DNA of 64,000 nt from Brassica napus. Taxonomy: Eukaryota; Streptophyta; Magnoliopsida; Brassicales; Brassicaceae. Under the pieces are notes generated by a model that was given only the letters and a program-made list of their open reading frames with translations, was not told the DNA's origin and searched no databases. Below are positions 12,901 through 24,555 of this stretch, in pieces. Position 1 is the first letter of the stretch, and each line of letters opens with the position of its first letter. The stretch spans positions 18,997,726-19,061,725 of the forward strand of contig NC_063437.1 of assembly GCF_020379485.1 (NCBI RefSeq), written 5' to 3'. The translations under genes and the position numbers were made by a program.

Positions 12901-13129
12901 TTGCTCGCTATCCGGATGCTGGGGATCTCTGATACTGATCTCGTCTCAAGGTTCTTTTTATTTTTTATCCTTTGTTACATAAAGTCAGATTGAACAAGAA
13001 TAAATAAGACTTGTGAGTTTCCTTCGATTGTTCAGGATGCGTCAGTACCAGGAAGACATGAGAGAAGAGAACATGGTTAAAGGAGAGAAACTTGAGCGAC
13101 AAGGCTGGGAATCTTATTTGAACCAGTAA
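9939..13129 (+). CDS. Phosphoribosylaminoimidazole (AIR) carboxylase, PurK-PurE fusion, 16 exons, 639 aa
   Basis: Sixteen exons join in frame (1920 nt): 9939-10165, 10267-10482, 10566-10677, 10772-10834, 10913-11051, 11145-11200, 11268-11341, 11409-11556, 11641-11814, 11898-11985, 12068-12178, 12294-12391, 12472-12589, 12667-12761, 12844-12950 and 13036-13129. The first ~80 residues are Ser-rich and basic, a probable plastid transit peptide. The PurK ATP-grasp part starts at [12 protein letters not shown] (~residue 90) and includes [18 protein letters not shown]. The PurE part (~residues 470-639) has [24 protein letters not shown] with the catalytic His, and [11 protein letters not shown]. 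The enzyme converts AIR to CAIR in de novo purine synthesis, in plastids in plants. It matches At2g37690 (~642 aa). The fused gene appears intact. Confidence 0.96.
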
Positions 13130-13452
13130 ATAATATTACTGGTCAGAAGATCTTGTTGAGGGATCAGAGAGTTAGCATCGGTTCTTGAGTTGTTGTCATT
13201 GGTATTTGGTGGTTCCCTATTGAACCGGTTCTTGTTGTTGTCATTGGTATTTGGTGGTTCTTGAGCCGTCATAGGCCACATTCAACTGTAGATTCGATAT
13301 TTTTATTACTAACACAAGTGACTTTAGCAATAAAAAACATCCATAACATCATTGGTTTTTAAAATAAAAGAGGTTTGAGTTCTAAAAGCTTGACGTATCA
13401 GTCAAGTAAAATGACAAATGCAATAAGTTGACAGAAGAAACTCTTTTTGATC
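13130..13452. other. AIRC 3' flank and left edge of an ~11 kb duplication
   Basis: A short tandem duplication is visible: GTTGTCATTGGTATTTGGTG occurs twice, ~45 bp apart, near 13193 and 13238. The stretch AAGATCTTGTTGAGGGATCA at 13147 recurs at 24259. The segmental duplication therefore starts within the AIRC 3' region. Confidence 0.75.
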
Positions 13453-16400
13453 TCAAAGAAATGGCAACACCAGAGGTTGGAAACCATGTCGAAGAGCAGC
13501 TTCCCAAGCTCTGTGAGGGTTAACCATTGGAACGTCAAGACCACATTCGTGTTCCTCCCATCCTTCAAGTGCATGCACTATGCCACTAACTCTCCACGCG
13601 CTCATCACTCTCCTCCCCAGCCAATTCTACATTTATACAAATATGTGTTATATATCATAATTAGTTACCTGGCTACCGAGCCGGTTCTCGGAGCTGAATA
13701 TTTAGTTGTAATATAGTTTTACTAGAGTTAAAAGAATGTATATACCTCACAAGAATCGATGTTTTGGGCAGAGTCCGGGATGATCATAGCCGGAGTGGTA
13801 TGGTAAAAGCAGTCTTTTCGAAGTTCAGTAGGAGGAAACTGAGAGAAAGGAAGAAAGTGAGTTCCTTCTTCTGCCATCTTCTGCTCTTCATTGCTTAGAC
13901 TATCTCCTACCAACCATATCTACATCATATAAATTTTACACATATAGTTTATATGAAATAGTTCTTATTAGCGTTTAAAATGCTTGTTGTTATGTATTAA
14001 TGCCATTTGAAATTCACACAAACCATTGGGGAGTGATTGGTTGTGAGGATCAGATTTTCCATACAATGCCCGCCAAGGAATTCGGCTAGCATGCAATGCT
14101 CTTCCTCACGTAAAACCATCACCTAATTATGGAAATATTTTTAAGGAATGATTAAAGTCAAATGTAAAAAATTTATGAATATATTGTGTGACACGAAAGC
14201 AAACTGCTAAATTGAGTTGGACTTACAGTAGGCCATGTGACATTGCTTACATGTAAAAAAATAAGCTATAAAAGGACTTGATTATAAAGATAATGGCATA
14301 ACGTTTAGATAACACTTCTTTGACTTTATAGATACATGTTGCATGTTCAAGTTACAATATCATATTGTGCGTTCGGTCATATTCTTACACGCAATGTAAC
14401 ATTACGTAACCATTTATAACTATTGAAGACTAAAAAAAATCATATAAATTTATATATGTAAATAGTTACCTTGGCATATTTATAACTATTGAAGACTAGA
14501 AAAAAATCATATAAATTTATATATGTAAATAGTTACCTTGATGCCATTTTGGCAAAGAGACCTGACAATGGCACGAGCAACTTTTGTGATTTGGCCTCGA
14601 AATAGAACTTCTTTAATGCCAACAGGAATACTATGAATCACAACCTGAGCTGCAAGACTGCTTCCGTCTACAATCCTTATCTTTAGCTTAGGATGCTTTC
14701 GTACATACACTTCTCCATATCCATTTAATTCTTCTCCCTAATCATATTACAGTATTAATTAGTGTTTGCGAATTATGTCTAGAGTTTTTCTATCGTTAGA
14801 AATGCAAAACATAAAAATAACCAATTGATGCATATTGCATGCCTGGTTCAGTAGCCCCAAACTCATTACTCTCACACCATTCTTCTCCGCTTCAAGGATA
14901 GCCGTCTCAATCATTTTGTTGATAGATTCTTTCTGCTTCTGCGACTTGTACTGTTGTTAACAAACAAAACTAATTACAAACGTGAAATTATTTAATATTT
15001 TGTAGAAAGAAGAGTAGAGGCAATTACATGAGACGAGAACTTGGGAAGGAGGTGGGAGTGAAGAGTGAGATCACGGAAGCGGTTTCTCTCGAAGGCAAAG
15101 CTTCTAAAAGAGAGGAAAGTTAGTATGAATGAGAGCATCAGAGTGAACGGTCTCATGAGTAATAGGTAACACCGAGAAGATAAGGGGTGCGAGGAGAGGG
15201 AAGCAAAGCCAAGTCGGAGATGGTAAATCGAGTCGAGTGATGTTAGATGTGTGAGATAAATTGCGTCAGGTTTCTCTTCATCTTGCTCCAACGATGTTTC
15301 ATACAATGAGTCACTGCACTTGTCGTTGGTCCCATAGATGTAGTCGTACATTGGCATGAATAGAGAATAGTTCGTCCTGAATTGTGTGTGGTGGAGCGAG
15401 TGAAATCTGCAATCATAATATATGCTTCGTTTCAATATTATTATTATTTTTTTTTTTTTGTAAAAAGGCTTTCAAATTTAAAAACAAAGGAACATACATT
15501 GTATGGTTTTTCAACCATAAAGTTTAAGAAAATATGATGAGGCATGCCTCATAATCAACCAAGCAATAGCTCACAAAAGAGAGAACTTATGATACATAAG
15601 CTTAGTGAAACAAGAAAAAGATGGAAGTACTAAGAAGATGGACAGTAGTATCCGCGGCCTCGACGACCTTGTTTACCTCTTCCTCTAACCGTTTTCCATT
15701 CCATATCTTGAAATTTTTGAAGTGGTTTTATTAACCTTCCACCTCGTGACATGGTGAGGTTTGCCGTAGCATCACTCATAAACCCATCTCCATCATCTTG
15801 CTCATTATAGTCAATTTGATTGGAAAAGGGACTGCCATGTTCAGGAGAATGTGAAGAGGCCAATGAATTGTCCTTTGGAACCGATTTGGTTTCGAAGACA
15901 ATAACAGGTGATGGAATTGCTTCCATAATAATAGTTTCAGTTGGAGCAGACTGTGTGTCTGCTAATCGTTTCAATATTATTTCAATATGTATTCCTAATA
16001 GTGGATAACATATGTTTTGTGTTTAGTAACCAAAATTTCCAATGTCTTAATCCCAATTTATTTGTAAATTGTAAAAGTGAAAAACAATATGTTAAAAGGT
16101 GAAATAATACTGTAACACAAATGTAAATGTGTCTGAGGTAATGGTGAAATACTATTCTAGTGGGGTTTTAAGAGCACGTCCATCGACAGCTTCTAACTTG
16201 GGGTTTTAAAACAAAAAAAATATTAAAATAATAAAAAAAAGCAAAAGAGAGTGAAACTTTTAATACCGTTTCTGACCGTCCAAGTGTTATTTGTCAACTT
16301 CTGAATCGTTAACTTTTTAAAAAAGAAATAAATTTTAATTCCAAAATTATGCATGACTAAATTATTATTACTTTTGATCAAAGAACCTGTTTTAAAGATA

Positions 16401-17743
16401 CTTGCCGATGGAGTTGGACTTACGAAGGAGTGTAGCAGAGGAACTTAAGAGGAGGGAAGATAGAGAAGAAAAATCTCGGAATGAGCTCGAAGTTGCAGTG
16501 GCCCAAGTTGTTCATGAAATCTATGTAAGTTATGTAGAGTGCAATGGAGATGATGGAGACCGTGCCGCATAGAAAAGTCGTTACTAGAGGCATCACCAAG
16601 ATTAGTGAATAGGCAATGTGCTCCGCAAAAGGATGTACCACCGCTGCAATCAAAACCATGCATTGTACTATTATACATGTCACTGTCTTTTTTTTTAATA
16701 AAAAAAATACATGTCACTGTCTCAAATCTTTTTTTATTAATATAAGAGATGTCAGAATGTACCACCGCTGCAATCTTTTTTAATAAAATAAGGAGCGTCA
16801 TTTTGTCCATACTAAAGATATACACCATATTAAACAGTTTTAAAAACATACATGAAATTCAAGCATTTTGTTGAAAATCAACAAAACCTCTAAGCGATTT
16901 TGCTATCACAATATTTTGTAAATAAGCTTCCAGCTTTGGCAATAGTGCATATACCTTCCAAATGCGTTGTTTCGAATTTTCTGTTGAAAATAATTATGAG
17001 ACAAGAGTTTACTTGCTCCCGTAGGAGTTTAATAGAAATTTAAACATGTGTTTTAAAAAATTGTGAAGACTGATAGTAGTAATAGGTAATGCTTTCTACA
17101 GGTTCTTTATGTTTTGTGAGGACTGAGGAAGTATATATAAGTTATGTGTACGTACACGTGATCGGCTCGGTGACGATGGAGGAGTGGTGATGTGAATGGT
17201 AGCGAGAGTAGAGGAAGTGGTGGTGAAGGGCTCGGTGAAACCAATAGTAGATAAACTCAGCCGGACCCGCGTGGAGGAGAGCGACTAGAACCAGACCATC
17301 GAGTCGCCAAAAGGGAAGGGTATCGGTTCCTATCAGGTACACTTTGGCTAAGTAAGCAACGAGAGTGTTGAAGATGATCTGATCGTCCCAGGTTCGTTCT
17401 CGGTCGACTTGGTCAAACTCTATGGACTTGTTCACGATCCGTTTGGTTCCTTTGGCTGTTCGGTAACGGGAAAAACTTATCCAAACCTGGCTATGAACAA
17501 TCCGCCACACCATTAGCGCCATTACCAAAAGTTTCTCGTGATCTCGCATAGCCGCGTATGAGTAGATGCTGTCAATAACCAGCGGCACCAACACCAAATA
17601 CTGCAATGTTTATCAATATTTTTATACAAAATACATTTTGTATTTAAAGATGTTATGAAGCAAATTGGAGCAATGAAATATACCTTAAAACTTCCAAGTG
17701 GTGTCCATGGCCAGTCTGTGAGAAGACCAGGTCTCGATGCCAT
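13453..17743 (-). CDS. CER1-like alkane-forming enzyme, copy A, 9 exons, 619 aa
   Basis: Exons are 17743-17684, 17600-17156, 16643-16424, 15406-15028, 14950-14843, 14737-14537, 14122-14024, 13919-13746 and 13626-13453 (1860 nt, in frame). The N-terminal half is a membrane fatty-acid-hydroxylase-type domain with His motifs HRALHH, YHSHHHSS and FHSLHHTQF and several hydrophobic spans. The C-terminal half is the WAX2/CER1 domain, ending RAWEAALRHGFQPLVLPFL. Arabidopsis CER1 (~625 aa) acts in the ER with CER3 to make very-long-chain alkanes for cuticular wax; a similar role is inferred here. Intron 5 begins GC (CAG|GCATGC) and ends AG. Introns carry a 524-bp retroposon, a MITE and a duplicated donor, yet the reading frame is open. 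It corresponds to single-copy At2g37700. Confidence 0.9.
14412..14543. repeat. 66-bp tandem duplication covering a splice donor
   Basis: ATTTATAACTATTGAAGAC at 14412 recurs at 14478. The ~66-bp unit ends in AATAGTTACCTTG, which on the minus strand is CAAG|GTAACTATT, the donor of exon 6. Gene A therefore has a second identical donor motif 66 bp inside the intron. Gene B has a single copy. Confidence 0.85.
15428..15981 (-). mobile_element. 524-bp retroposon with poly(A) and 15-bp target duplication
   Basis: The insert (15443-15966) lies in intron 3 of CER1-like gene A. Direct repeats CGTTTCAATATTATT flank it (15428-15442 and 15967-15981). On the minus strand it ends in a run of A's (T-run at ~15446-15461). 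Unit B shows the unoccupied site (~27055-27080). It encodes an open segment to 15630 without a start codon, ending RGRGKQGRRGRGYYCPSS. That basic RGR-rich end resembles the C-terminus of plant LINE ORF1-type proteins (low confidence). It is a 5'-truncated LINE or a retrocopy of such an mRNA. Confidence 0.85.
16165..16419. mobile_element. Harbinger-like MITE in intron of CER1-like gene A
   Basis: About 250 bp are present in gene A but absent from gene B, between TCTAGTGG and the exon 3 donor. The ends are imperfect inverted repeats: AGAGCACGTCCATCGACAG at left, and at right the reverse complement GTCCAACTCCATCGGCAAG. TTA flanks both sides (16168-16170, 16420-16422). The left junction is not a clean match to the empty site, so borders are approximate. 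Confidence 0.55.
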
Positions 17744-18240
17744 TCTTTTTCAGTACAAGGATCAATGATGATGACTGTATGAAAATATATTTGAGTATGA
17801 AGAACAAGAGAGAGATAATTTGAGAGATACTAAGTGACTGAATAATTATGTATTTCTGTGTCTACAAATATATAAAGAAGTCCACTTGTAAGTGATTACA
17901 AGAAACATGTGTTAAATAAGAATGGATGTAATTGTTGGGTTTTGTTTTTCTTGTCACATACAGCCTCTCATCAACACTTCACTTTCTTCACATCGATCTC
18001 TTTTTTCTTTGATATGTCATGTCTACTAATCCTGTCGGCCTCAGTAGAAAATCACCTAATACTATAGAGTGAGCTGAATATCACACTGCTTAATCCAAGT
18101 TTGGAATATTTTCCGACTAATGCCAAGAGATGTACCGATTGTCTGTTACGCCATTCCATGTTAACCATTTGAACCAAAGTCCAAATCCAAATTGACCAAA
18201 AGTGATTGTTTAATTCCCATTTGAAAACCGAACTCAAGAC
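17744..18240. promoter_or_regulatory. CER1-like A upstream region
   Basis: This is the promoter side of gene A. It is colinear with 28663-29060 upstream of gene B, including TTCACTTTCTTCACATCGATC near 17985, and a third, gene-less version lies at ~19640-19915. Confidence 0.6.
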
Positions 18241-19560
18241 CAACGTGTATACACATTGAATCTCAAAAGATTACAACCAGACTATCACGGCTTGGTTACA
18301 CTTCGATAACTTTGATTCTTTCGGACATCATTTTCACCCAAATCGACCGCTATGCAGCTTTTGACCACTACTGATTGCTTCAACATTCCTTTTCAATATG
18401 GTTGGTGAAGATCCATAAACCTATCTTAAGATGAAAATCCTTATATACTTTTTGAGATGTCGCTCTGGTGAAGACATCTATTACTTGATGATTAACACTC
18501 TTCACATGAGAGGGAAGAGGGAAAGTTGATTACTTGTTGAACATTCACTCCAATGTACAATAAAAACTCTATAAATTAATAATATTAGGACTATGATATT
18601 TAATTAGTTTATAGAGTTATTAATTTACAAAAAAAATTCTTTTTAGATATTTTAAATACATATTTTTCTAAAATAAAAAAAATATTTAAATTTTATGTAT
18701 ATACATTAATTATTTTTTTGAAAGTCGACATTTATGATGTTTTATTATATAAAATATTTTTAATAGAGTCTAAATATGGTTTTAGATATAATTTTCTATA
18801 TCTCATCAAAAAATATTAAGTTTTAAGAAAATATAAAAATAATTTATTGTGAATATAAAGCAAATAATTTAATGGTTTTCTTGTATATATAAATTAAATA
18901 TATATACATATAAATTATTAATTTATAATTTTAATGAGACCATATATATCCATAGGATTTTTGAAATTTTTTTATCTAATTTTTTTATCGATTTGTTTCA
19001 TATTTTGAACCGACCCAACTTAGGACCAGAAAAATTTATTAATTTATAATGTTTATTAATTTATCGAGTATTAATTTATATACATATAAATTATTTGATA
19101 ATTTTAATGAGACCATATATTTACATATGAGTTTTTTAAATTGTTGCATTTAATTTGTTTTATCGATTTGTGTTATATTTTGAACCGACCCAACTTGAGA
19201 TCATAACAATTTATTAATTTGTAGTATTTTTTAATTTATCGAGTATTAATTATAGAGTTTTTACAGTAATACCAAAATAATTTTATGTGCTTGTTTTACT
19301 TTTAGAAGTGACAAGATTTTTTCCAATGATTGTACAATAGTCGGTTGTATACTTTTATCAATCTTAGTGTCTAGTCATCATCACAATATCTCATAACTCT
19401 GTGTTGATATTTCAACACTTCCATATATATTTCCCTGGTATGTCTTTCAAGTACTTTAAAATTCTTTCAACTATGCTCCAATGATGTATAGTAGGTATGC
19501 TGACTTGATTAATCCCAAAGCAAATGTATGCTGTTTTTTGATACTGTTACAAATCCACTA
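18240..19560 (-). mobile_element. Copia retrotransposon relic (unit A), split by a TIR element
   Basis: Minus-strand translation around 19330-19490 reads HHWSIVERILKYLKDIPGK, the conserved end of copia reverse transcriptase (RILKYLKGTPG-type), followed by broken RNase H sequence. It has multiple stops and frameshifts. The same relic is at 29090-29690 in unit B. Confidence 0.7.
18557..19268. mobile_element. Non-autonomous TIR element (~710 bp, AAAACTCTATAAATTAATA family)
   Basis: The left end TAAAAACTCTATAAATTAAT and the right end (reverse complement TGTAAAAACTCTATAATTAA) are terminal inverted repeats. The interior is AT-rich with internal repeats of ATTTTAATGAGACCATATAT and TGAACCGACCCAACTT. 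It sits inside the copia relic and is missing at the same place in unit B. It is a class II element; the superfamily is not certain. Confidence 0.7.
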
Positions 19561-19639
19561 GTGGTTAAATCCCATGCACATCCTTATAGATATTTTTAAA
19601 TTGTTGTTCAAAAAAGATATCTTTTTAAATTATGTATAT

Positions 19640-19917
19640 TGATTTTATGTGTGTACAAATATATAAAGGAATCCACTTGGTAATAGTTATAAAATAGTTA
19701 ACAAAATGGTTAAAATGTGTTAAATCAGAACGGATGTAACTTGTTGCTTTTCTTTTTGCTACCTACAGCCTCGCATCGACCACTTCACTTTCTTCACATC
19801 GATCATTTTGATTCCTTTGGTTATCATCTTTAACCAGATCGACTGGTCTGCATTCGTGGATCGACCCCACGCTCTGCTCCTCTCGACCACTAATGCTTGT
19901 TCAACAATGACTACTTG
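19640..19917 (-). repeat. Orphan third copy of the CER1-like upstream sequence
   Basis: It contains CACTTCACTTTCTTCACATC, ATTTTGATTCCTTTGGTTAT and CTCTCGACCACTAATGCTTG, in the same order as upstream of CER1-like genes A (17860-18400) and B (28790-29060). No CER1 exon follows it, so it is a remnant of a further duplication unit. Confidence 0.7.
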
Positions 19918-21254
19918 CAGTGGCGGATCCATCTGAAATTTTAAGTGAGTTCAAAAGTTATTGAAAGGGTTGATATAAGTCTCCAACTCGGGTTTACTGG
20001 GTTCAATACACCTATTTACCAGAAATGCTGGGAGATTTCCTCATTATTTAGATGCAATATAAAATATATATATATATATAGATTTTTTTTGATCAAAATA
20101 TAAAGATTTTTGTGGTGTCAAATTAATGACACCAAATATTGCTTATTGTGTCCTCCCCTGACTACTTGGCCACTTTCTTCCAATAGTTTCTGTGTGTGTG
20201 TGTACATGTATCCAAACATATGCATAGATACAATAGAGTGCACCACATTCACATGCAAAGCACATGCGAGAGTTCCTTTACATATTGAATACTTATCTAA
20301 TTATGTAATGACCATGACCTATAGCCGAAAGCGAATTACTAATGCCTGATGTTCATATAACAACACTATAGAACAAACCAAGTTGTAGGTCATGGTCATT
20401 ACACAATTAGATAAGTATTAATTAAGATCCTATGTATAGTTTTGAATAATAGCAGATGCAGATTTTTTTCACACATATGTTATGCCGGTCAGACACTTTT
20501 AGATGTCCTAAATGTTAACAACTTACCTTCTATATTCTGTCCAATATCACATATATATGTATATATATATATAATATAAGAAAACATATCAAAATTTCAT
20601 AATAATTCAATTCTGTTAATGATTAGTAACAATAATATTATGAAGGTAATTGTATAGCACTGTTACTCAAAATTAAAATTTTTGACTCTATTGTCATAAT
20701 TTATTAAAATTATTTTTAATATAAAATTTGATGTTAAAAATAAATGATTATTCAACAATACATTTAGCCAATATATTTGTTAATAAATTTCCCTACATAA
20801 TGCTAAATTTTTAATATTTATTAAAGATATATGAATTTTATTGACATATTACCACTAATAAAAAAATTATATGAACTAATTAAATAAAATATTCTCCTTG
20901 GAGACGATATGCTCTATGGGTCGCTTCGCTGGTTTGCTTCTGGCCCGTACATGTGGCAGGAGAATAATTAATTGTTTGTGAGCACAATTTAGCAAGCCTT
21001 CTTTTGATAGCATCTTTACGTTTTCTGATTATATTTGATTAAATGTGGCCACAGGGGAATGTTGACAAAAAAAAATGTGACCACAGGGCACTAGCTGTGG
21101 CGGACGGAAGTGGAGACCTGGCATGTGCTCCGTCCGATTTTATTTTTCCTTCACTAGTTAGTACTTGTTTATGTAATGTAATCTATACTTACAACTAGCC
21201 ATAATGAAGAATTTTGATGTCCTGCGTCTAACTATTTTGCTAGATCCGCCCCTG
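19918..21254. mobile_element. hAT-like element with CAGNGGCGGATC ends
   Basis: The left end is CAGTGGCGGATCCATC and the right-end reverse complement is CAGGGGCGGATCTAGC, hAT-style terminal repeats. I could not match an 8-bp target duplication. A related right end (CATCCGCCTCTG) occurs in unit B near 32032. The interior is non-coding and contains the hairpin at 20291-20416. Confidence 0.5.
20291..20416. repeat. 31-bp inverted repeat (hairpin, 64-nt loop)
   Basis: ACTTATCTAATTATGTAATG... (20291-20321) is mirrored at 20386-20416 with about two mismatches. The arms share ATGACCATGACCTA. The unit B equivalent at ~33110-33320 is split and decayed. Confidence 0.8.
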
Positions 21255-24200
21255 GGCACTACTAAAACGTAAATCGTATTTGAACAAAATTGATAATATT
21301 TATAGGTTATTGAAAATCTGTAAAACGTAAATCATATTTGAGGTGGTTCTGTAAGCTTGTGAAATTGTAATTAATGATTCCTTACAAATTTTAGATGAAG
21401 ATTTTGATCATTTCAACATACCGAATCAAAATTATAAGTTTGTAAGAGAAATTTTTTATGTGCCTATATAGTTTCCCTATTTTTATGTAACATATAATCT
21501 CTAAAGGAAATGCAATTTTTTTTTGTCAAAGACAAATTATAAAGTATCAAAAAGCTAATTGAGCGATTCAAAGTACACCACGGAGTTACTAGACCATATT
21601 GATAGAAATATTTAGTAGAAAAGTAATTGCAGAATTATTCCCAAATCCCAAACATACCTAAAATATTATCTAAGGAATGGAGCTCTTATGTAGCAATGCA
21701 ATTTTTTGCAACACAAGCATAATTCTTAATGTGTGTTTTGTTAGTACGCTTTAGATAAAGTTTCCAATTTTTATCATAAACATGTTACACATGATGTACA
21801 AAATCATTTTCTTTGAATAAATTAAATATTATTATTATTTTTTTTTTTTGGTCAAAAAATTAAATATTATATTCAAAAGAATATCTAAGGGCTAAGACAA
21901 AGATCCAGCCTGGCTAAATAAATAATTCATTTTGGCAAACCGTGTTACACGAGTAGATAAACCTCAATGCTCCCGAAAAAACTAGGGACAATACGTTGAA
22001 TATACCCAATTAAAATCCAAATTAGCTAAATATTCATAATTATGGATAATTCAGAAAAAAGTAATTTTTTGATACTGTGCGGATGAAAATGTCCTTATGC
22101 TTTATCGAAAACAAATAACTTTAGATCTATCAGCTAAATATTAACATAGCAGGTAACAATCTATATACCAACTAACATATCAGCTAATAATTTCAGTATC
22201 ATCTAATAATCTATGTATCAAACAAATGTATCGACTAACAAATCATATATCAGTTAATGAAACTATTAACAATTAATTAGTTATCTATCAAATAGTCTCA
22301 AATCTATTTGTAACAACTAACATTTGATTAAGAATCCATTAAAATCTAAATAATAGCAAGTAAGTAATAAAATACCTACTAACATATATATATTATATAA
22401 AAGTTGATTGTGAGTCGAAATTGAAAACATTAGAATTGGAGTGAGATAATAAGATTAGCATTATGAGTGTCAAAAGAATCATAATAAAAAAATAAAGATT
22501 TGTACGATAAATAGATTAGAACATATAAAAAAAGAGAAGAGAGAGATAGATATAAGAGTATTATAGTCATAAAAAATATTAAAAAGAAACAAGGATATAT
22601 GGCAAATTATATGGGCTTTTGGGTGTATTCACACCAATTTCTCAAAAAACTAACAATCTGTATATTTTTCTTCAAGGTTTTTTGCAGAAATAACCTAAAA
22701 TTTGAAATCAAATGCAAATATTACATACTTTCTAATTTGAAATTTTCATTTGTCATATCTACTCAAGAAATTCAAATTATTCACGAAAATAAATTTAATT
22801 TGTTTTTTCTGAAAATTATTGTTTTACTCAATTATTCTTTATCAAGTATTTATAATATTGTCATTGTCATCAATACACCTACTACTATGAATAACCAATT
22901 TAAAGTTTCAATAATAAATAAAAACCATACGAGGTCAAATTTATAGCCTTTTAGAATCGAACATATATAAACACAAAGGAAGATGACAACCATGAAATAA
23001 ACACATACAAAAACAAGATAAAGCAGTGACAAAAACATGAGACAAAAATGAGAGGTTGATATAAGCTTGGTTTCTTCGAGTTCAAAGAGATTGGAGAGTG
23101 GTTGAAGAATTTTAGAGTAAAAAACATTAAATTTTTGTTACAGCCATTTGAGAGGAAAAAAAATATATGTAAATTTTCTTTATATAATGAGACAAATATT
23201 CCAATTAGGTTAGCTATTTTCGGTTCAGAAATCTTCTAACATAAAATGTAATATAATTCCTAAATTTACTAGCCGTTCAAGTCCTCTAATGCATTATATG
23301 TTAGAAGACTTCTTAAGAAATCTTAGAAACCCTAAAATCAAATAACTAATTAAATAGCAACAAACGATTCATTATACATAAAGTTAACTTATAAAGTGTT
23401 TAATATATACAACACTAAACAAAAATTATGTCAAATATATTTCTTTAATTTTTTTTTAAAGATTCTAAAATCTAACCTTGAAAATACAAACAACTAGGCA
23501 TTTTCCTGCACCATGTGCAGAAATAAAGTTTTAAAATTATTTTATAAATAAATATATGTTAATTTTTTGGTTTTTCTATTTGCGTAGAATATTTTAATTC
23601 TATGTAAAAATTAAGATAAAATAAATATTTTTATTTACATTTATATTTAATAATATATATAGATATATATATATATATCTTGGAAATATTTTTATTTATT
23701 TATTTTGGTTAATATATATTAGATAAAATTCTATAAAATTAAGAAAAAGTTTTGTTATGCATAAATAACAAAACATAAAATTAAATAATATTTCTAAAAT
23801 TTGTAAATATTAAAAAGAAATAATCATAATATGATTAGAAAAATATTTTTTTTTGAAAATGCATAAATGTTTAAGATTTGTTTTAGTAATGAAAAATATT
23901 AAATCATTTAAATAAAAATAAATAATATTTTCGAAAATTATTATATATTACTATATTTTTAACTTTATTAGCCCTGTTCGGAAACAGATTGTTGCGCATT
24001 TACAAAAAAACTGTTGCGCATTTCCTCTTGATATGAAACTACAAAACATAGTGGTCATTTTCGTTCGGATGGTATAGGAGTTACACTTTCGAAAGGATTA
24101 AAATGCCGTATCTTGATATTGATTACGTATTCCGAGTCATCTTTACCGTTGAAAATTTCACAACATTGTCTACGTGGTGCCTGTAAACCACCATCAAATT

Positions 24201-24258
24201 AAAAAGAATAGTATTACTAGTGGGTGCATAATGGTCAGAGCTCGTATGGGTTACTGCC
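21255..24258. other. AT-rich non-coding stretch between the duplicated units
   Basis: No coding region is supported; ORFs such as 22599-22946 are AT-rich and featureless. Between ~22120 and 22320 a loose repeat of ATATCAGCTAATAA-like motifs recurs. Two micro-insertions lie at 21057-21072 (within the preceding element) and 21833-21856. A Helitron 3' end is at 23494-23530. From ~23980 to 24258 the sequence is less AT-rich but not recognised. Confidence 0.5.
23494..23970 (-). mobile_element. Helitron 3' terminus (minus strand)
   Basis: On the minus strand the sequence has hairpin CTGCACATGGTGCAG, then GAAAATGC, then CTAG followed by T at 23494, a standard Helitron 3' end. A matching 5' TC end was not found, so the right border is a guess. 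Confidence 0.6.
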
Positions 24259-24555
24259 AAGATCTTGTTGAGGGATCAGAGAGTTAGCATCGGTTCTTGA
24301 GTTGTTGTCACGGGTAATTCCGGTTTAGCTTGGTTAAATTAAACACAAGTTAATTGGGAGTCAAATCTAATTGCGTCTGTTTTCCCAAAGATGATCATGA
24401 AAAACCGATATTGTTGTAATCGAAAGACAGTTCAGTTCTAAAGCTTTTATTTTAGTTTTTCATTTTAAATAAAAGAGGTCGAGTTCTAAAAGCTTGACGT
24501 AATAGTCAAGTAAAATGACAAATGCATTCGGTCGCCAAAGCCTACGGTTTACTTC

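Larger units (their letters stand above)
13147..21470. repeat. Segmental duplication, unit A
   Basis: Unit A shares colinear sequence with unit B (24259 to ~33470) at an initial offset of 11,112 bp. It holds the AIRC 3' tail, CER1-like gene A, its promoter and a copia relic. Colinearity is broken by element insertions unique to one copy. Near its right end, TTAGCAAGCCTTCTTTTGAT (~20989) and TTTCAACATA (~21411) recur at ~33390 and ~33437. Confidence 0.8.

Noticed and set aside
20060..20115. Micro-insertion at 20082-20100
   Set aside because: The flanking repeats (ATATAGATTTTT / ATAAAGATTTTT) are AT-rich and imperfect, so chance similarity is likely.
22599..23038. 115-aa and 62-aa ORFs in opposite strands
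   Set aside because: Low-complexity Phe/Ile/Asn-rich translations of AT-rich DNA.
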